DNA of 26,835 bases from the NCBI GenBank assembly GCA_002686465.1, contig NZCP01000028.1, forward strand, positions 1-26,835, read 5' to 3'. The first letter of the stretch is position 1. Each line of letters starts with the position of its first letter. Below the pieces are notes generated by a model. It searched no databases and was not told the origin of the DNA. It was given only the letters and a program-made list of their open reading frames with translations. Both the position numbers and the translations under genes were made by a program. Origin of the DNA: Candidatus Woesebacteria bacterium. GTDB taxonomy: Bacteria > Patescibacteriota > Microgenomatia > UBA8517 > UBA10165. This document shows, piece by piece, positions 26,624 to 26,835 of the stretch.

Positions 26624-26835
26624 AGAGCTATTTCGCAGTGCTATTTCTACTTTATGGGTTAATAAGGGAAGGTCGCTTCTGACTACTCTTGGGATTGTCG
26701 TTGGAGTATTTGCCGTAATTCTTCTTACCTCAATTGGCCAAGGCCTTAGGGTTTATGTAACCGAACAATTTGCATCGCTTGGTGCAGAGACTATGTATGT
26801 TGTTCCAGGAGAGTTAGAGTTTGCACCCGGTGGAG
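26613..26835 (+). CDS. MacB/FtsX-like ABC permease (3' end outside window)
   Basis: This is the first 74 codons of the membrane subunit of the exporter. It starts MDLEELFRSAISTLWVNKGR, the amphipathic N-terminal helix of MacB-type permeases. The first membrane helix TTLGIVVGVFAVILLTSIGQ follows, then GLRVYVTEQFASLGAETMYV, which begins the large extracytoplasmic domain. The ATG lies within the end of the ATPase gene (11-base overlap). The remainder, including the three C-terminal helices expected for the family, is beyond the window. Confidence 0.9.
   Translation, partial: MDLEELFRSAISTLWVNKGRSLLTTLGIVVGVFAVILLTSIGQGLRVYVTEQFASLGAETMYVVPGELEFAPGG

Overview
The window looks like part of the chromosome of a small-genome bacterium of the Candidate Phyla Radiation (Patescibacteria), perhaps a Microgenomates-type lineage. 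The reasons are a compact layout, low to moderate GC, a short adenylate kinase without a LID insert, many small genes of unknown family, and TGA used as an ordinary stop (for example rplO, map). The last point argues against the UGA-recoding lineages. The phylum call is inference; the gene calls do not depend on it.

Layout. (1) 1-7108: the end of the spc/alpha ribosomal superoperon on the + strand: rplO (partial), secY, adk, map, infA, rpmJ, rpsM, rpsK, rpsD, rpoA, rplQ, rplM, rpsI. (2) 7109-10100: an irregular accessory-looking region just downstream of rpsI. It holds a membrane-anchored TolB-like propeller protein, yfiH (minus), tRNA-Pro(GGG), a chimeric ORF and three extra copies of the rpsI 3' end. 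(3) 10101-14243: a secreted protein (minus), then recA-recX and rny, the last behind a structured leader. (4) 14341-17606: a HU-like protein, a degenerate kinase-fold protein, miaA and an AI-2E-type permease. (5) 17634-18142: rnpB, its terminator, and a partial second copy of the rnpB 3' end with its own terminator. (6) 18225-22592: a TM-helix/MscS-like protein, a Crp/Fnr regulator (minus), a large GT4 glycosyltransferase (minus), a tiny CPBP protein and an unknown protein. (7) 22631-26835: comM, a small HELLH protein, a palindrome-rich regulatory gap, and an efflux operon (MacA/HlyD-like, MacB-like ATPase, MacB-like permease cut by the window end).

Most unusual feature. The last codons of rpsI recur downstream three times. 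The longest copy keeps 33 of 33 residues although 17 of its 102 nucleotides differ, and it is fused in frame to an unrelated 85-residue N-terminus with its own promoter. The rnpB 3' end is also partly repeated just downstream of rnpB. Diverged 3'-end copies behind two unrelated essential genes suggest repeated recombination or integration that restores the gene end, or 3' ends replaced from diverged donor DNA. No integrase is visible here.

Expression signals. Genes inside the ribosomal operon are tightly coupled, and some have good Shine-Dalgarno sites (rpoA, rpsM). Many stand-alone genes instead have a -10 hexamer 6-10 nt before the start codon, often of the extended TGn type. This predicts leaderless mRNAs for several of them (yfiH, the chimeric ORF, recA, the Crp/Fnr gene, the glycosyltransferase gene, comM, the MacA-like gene).
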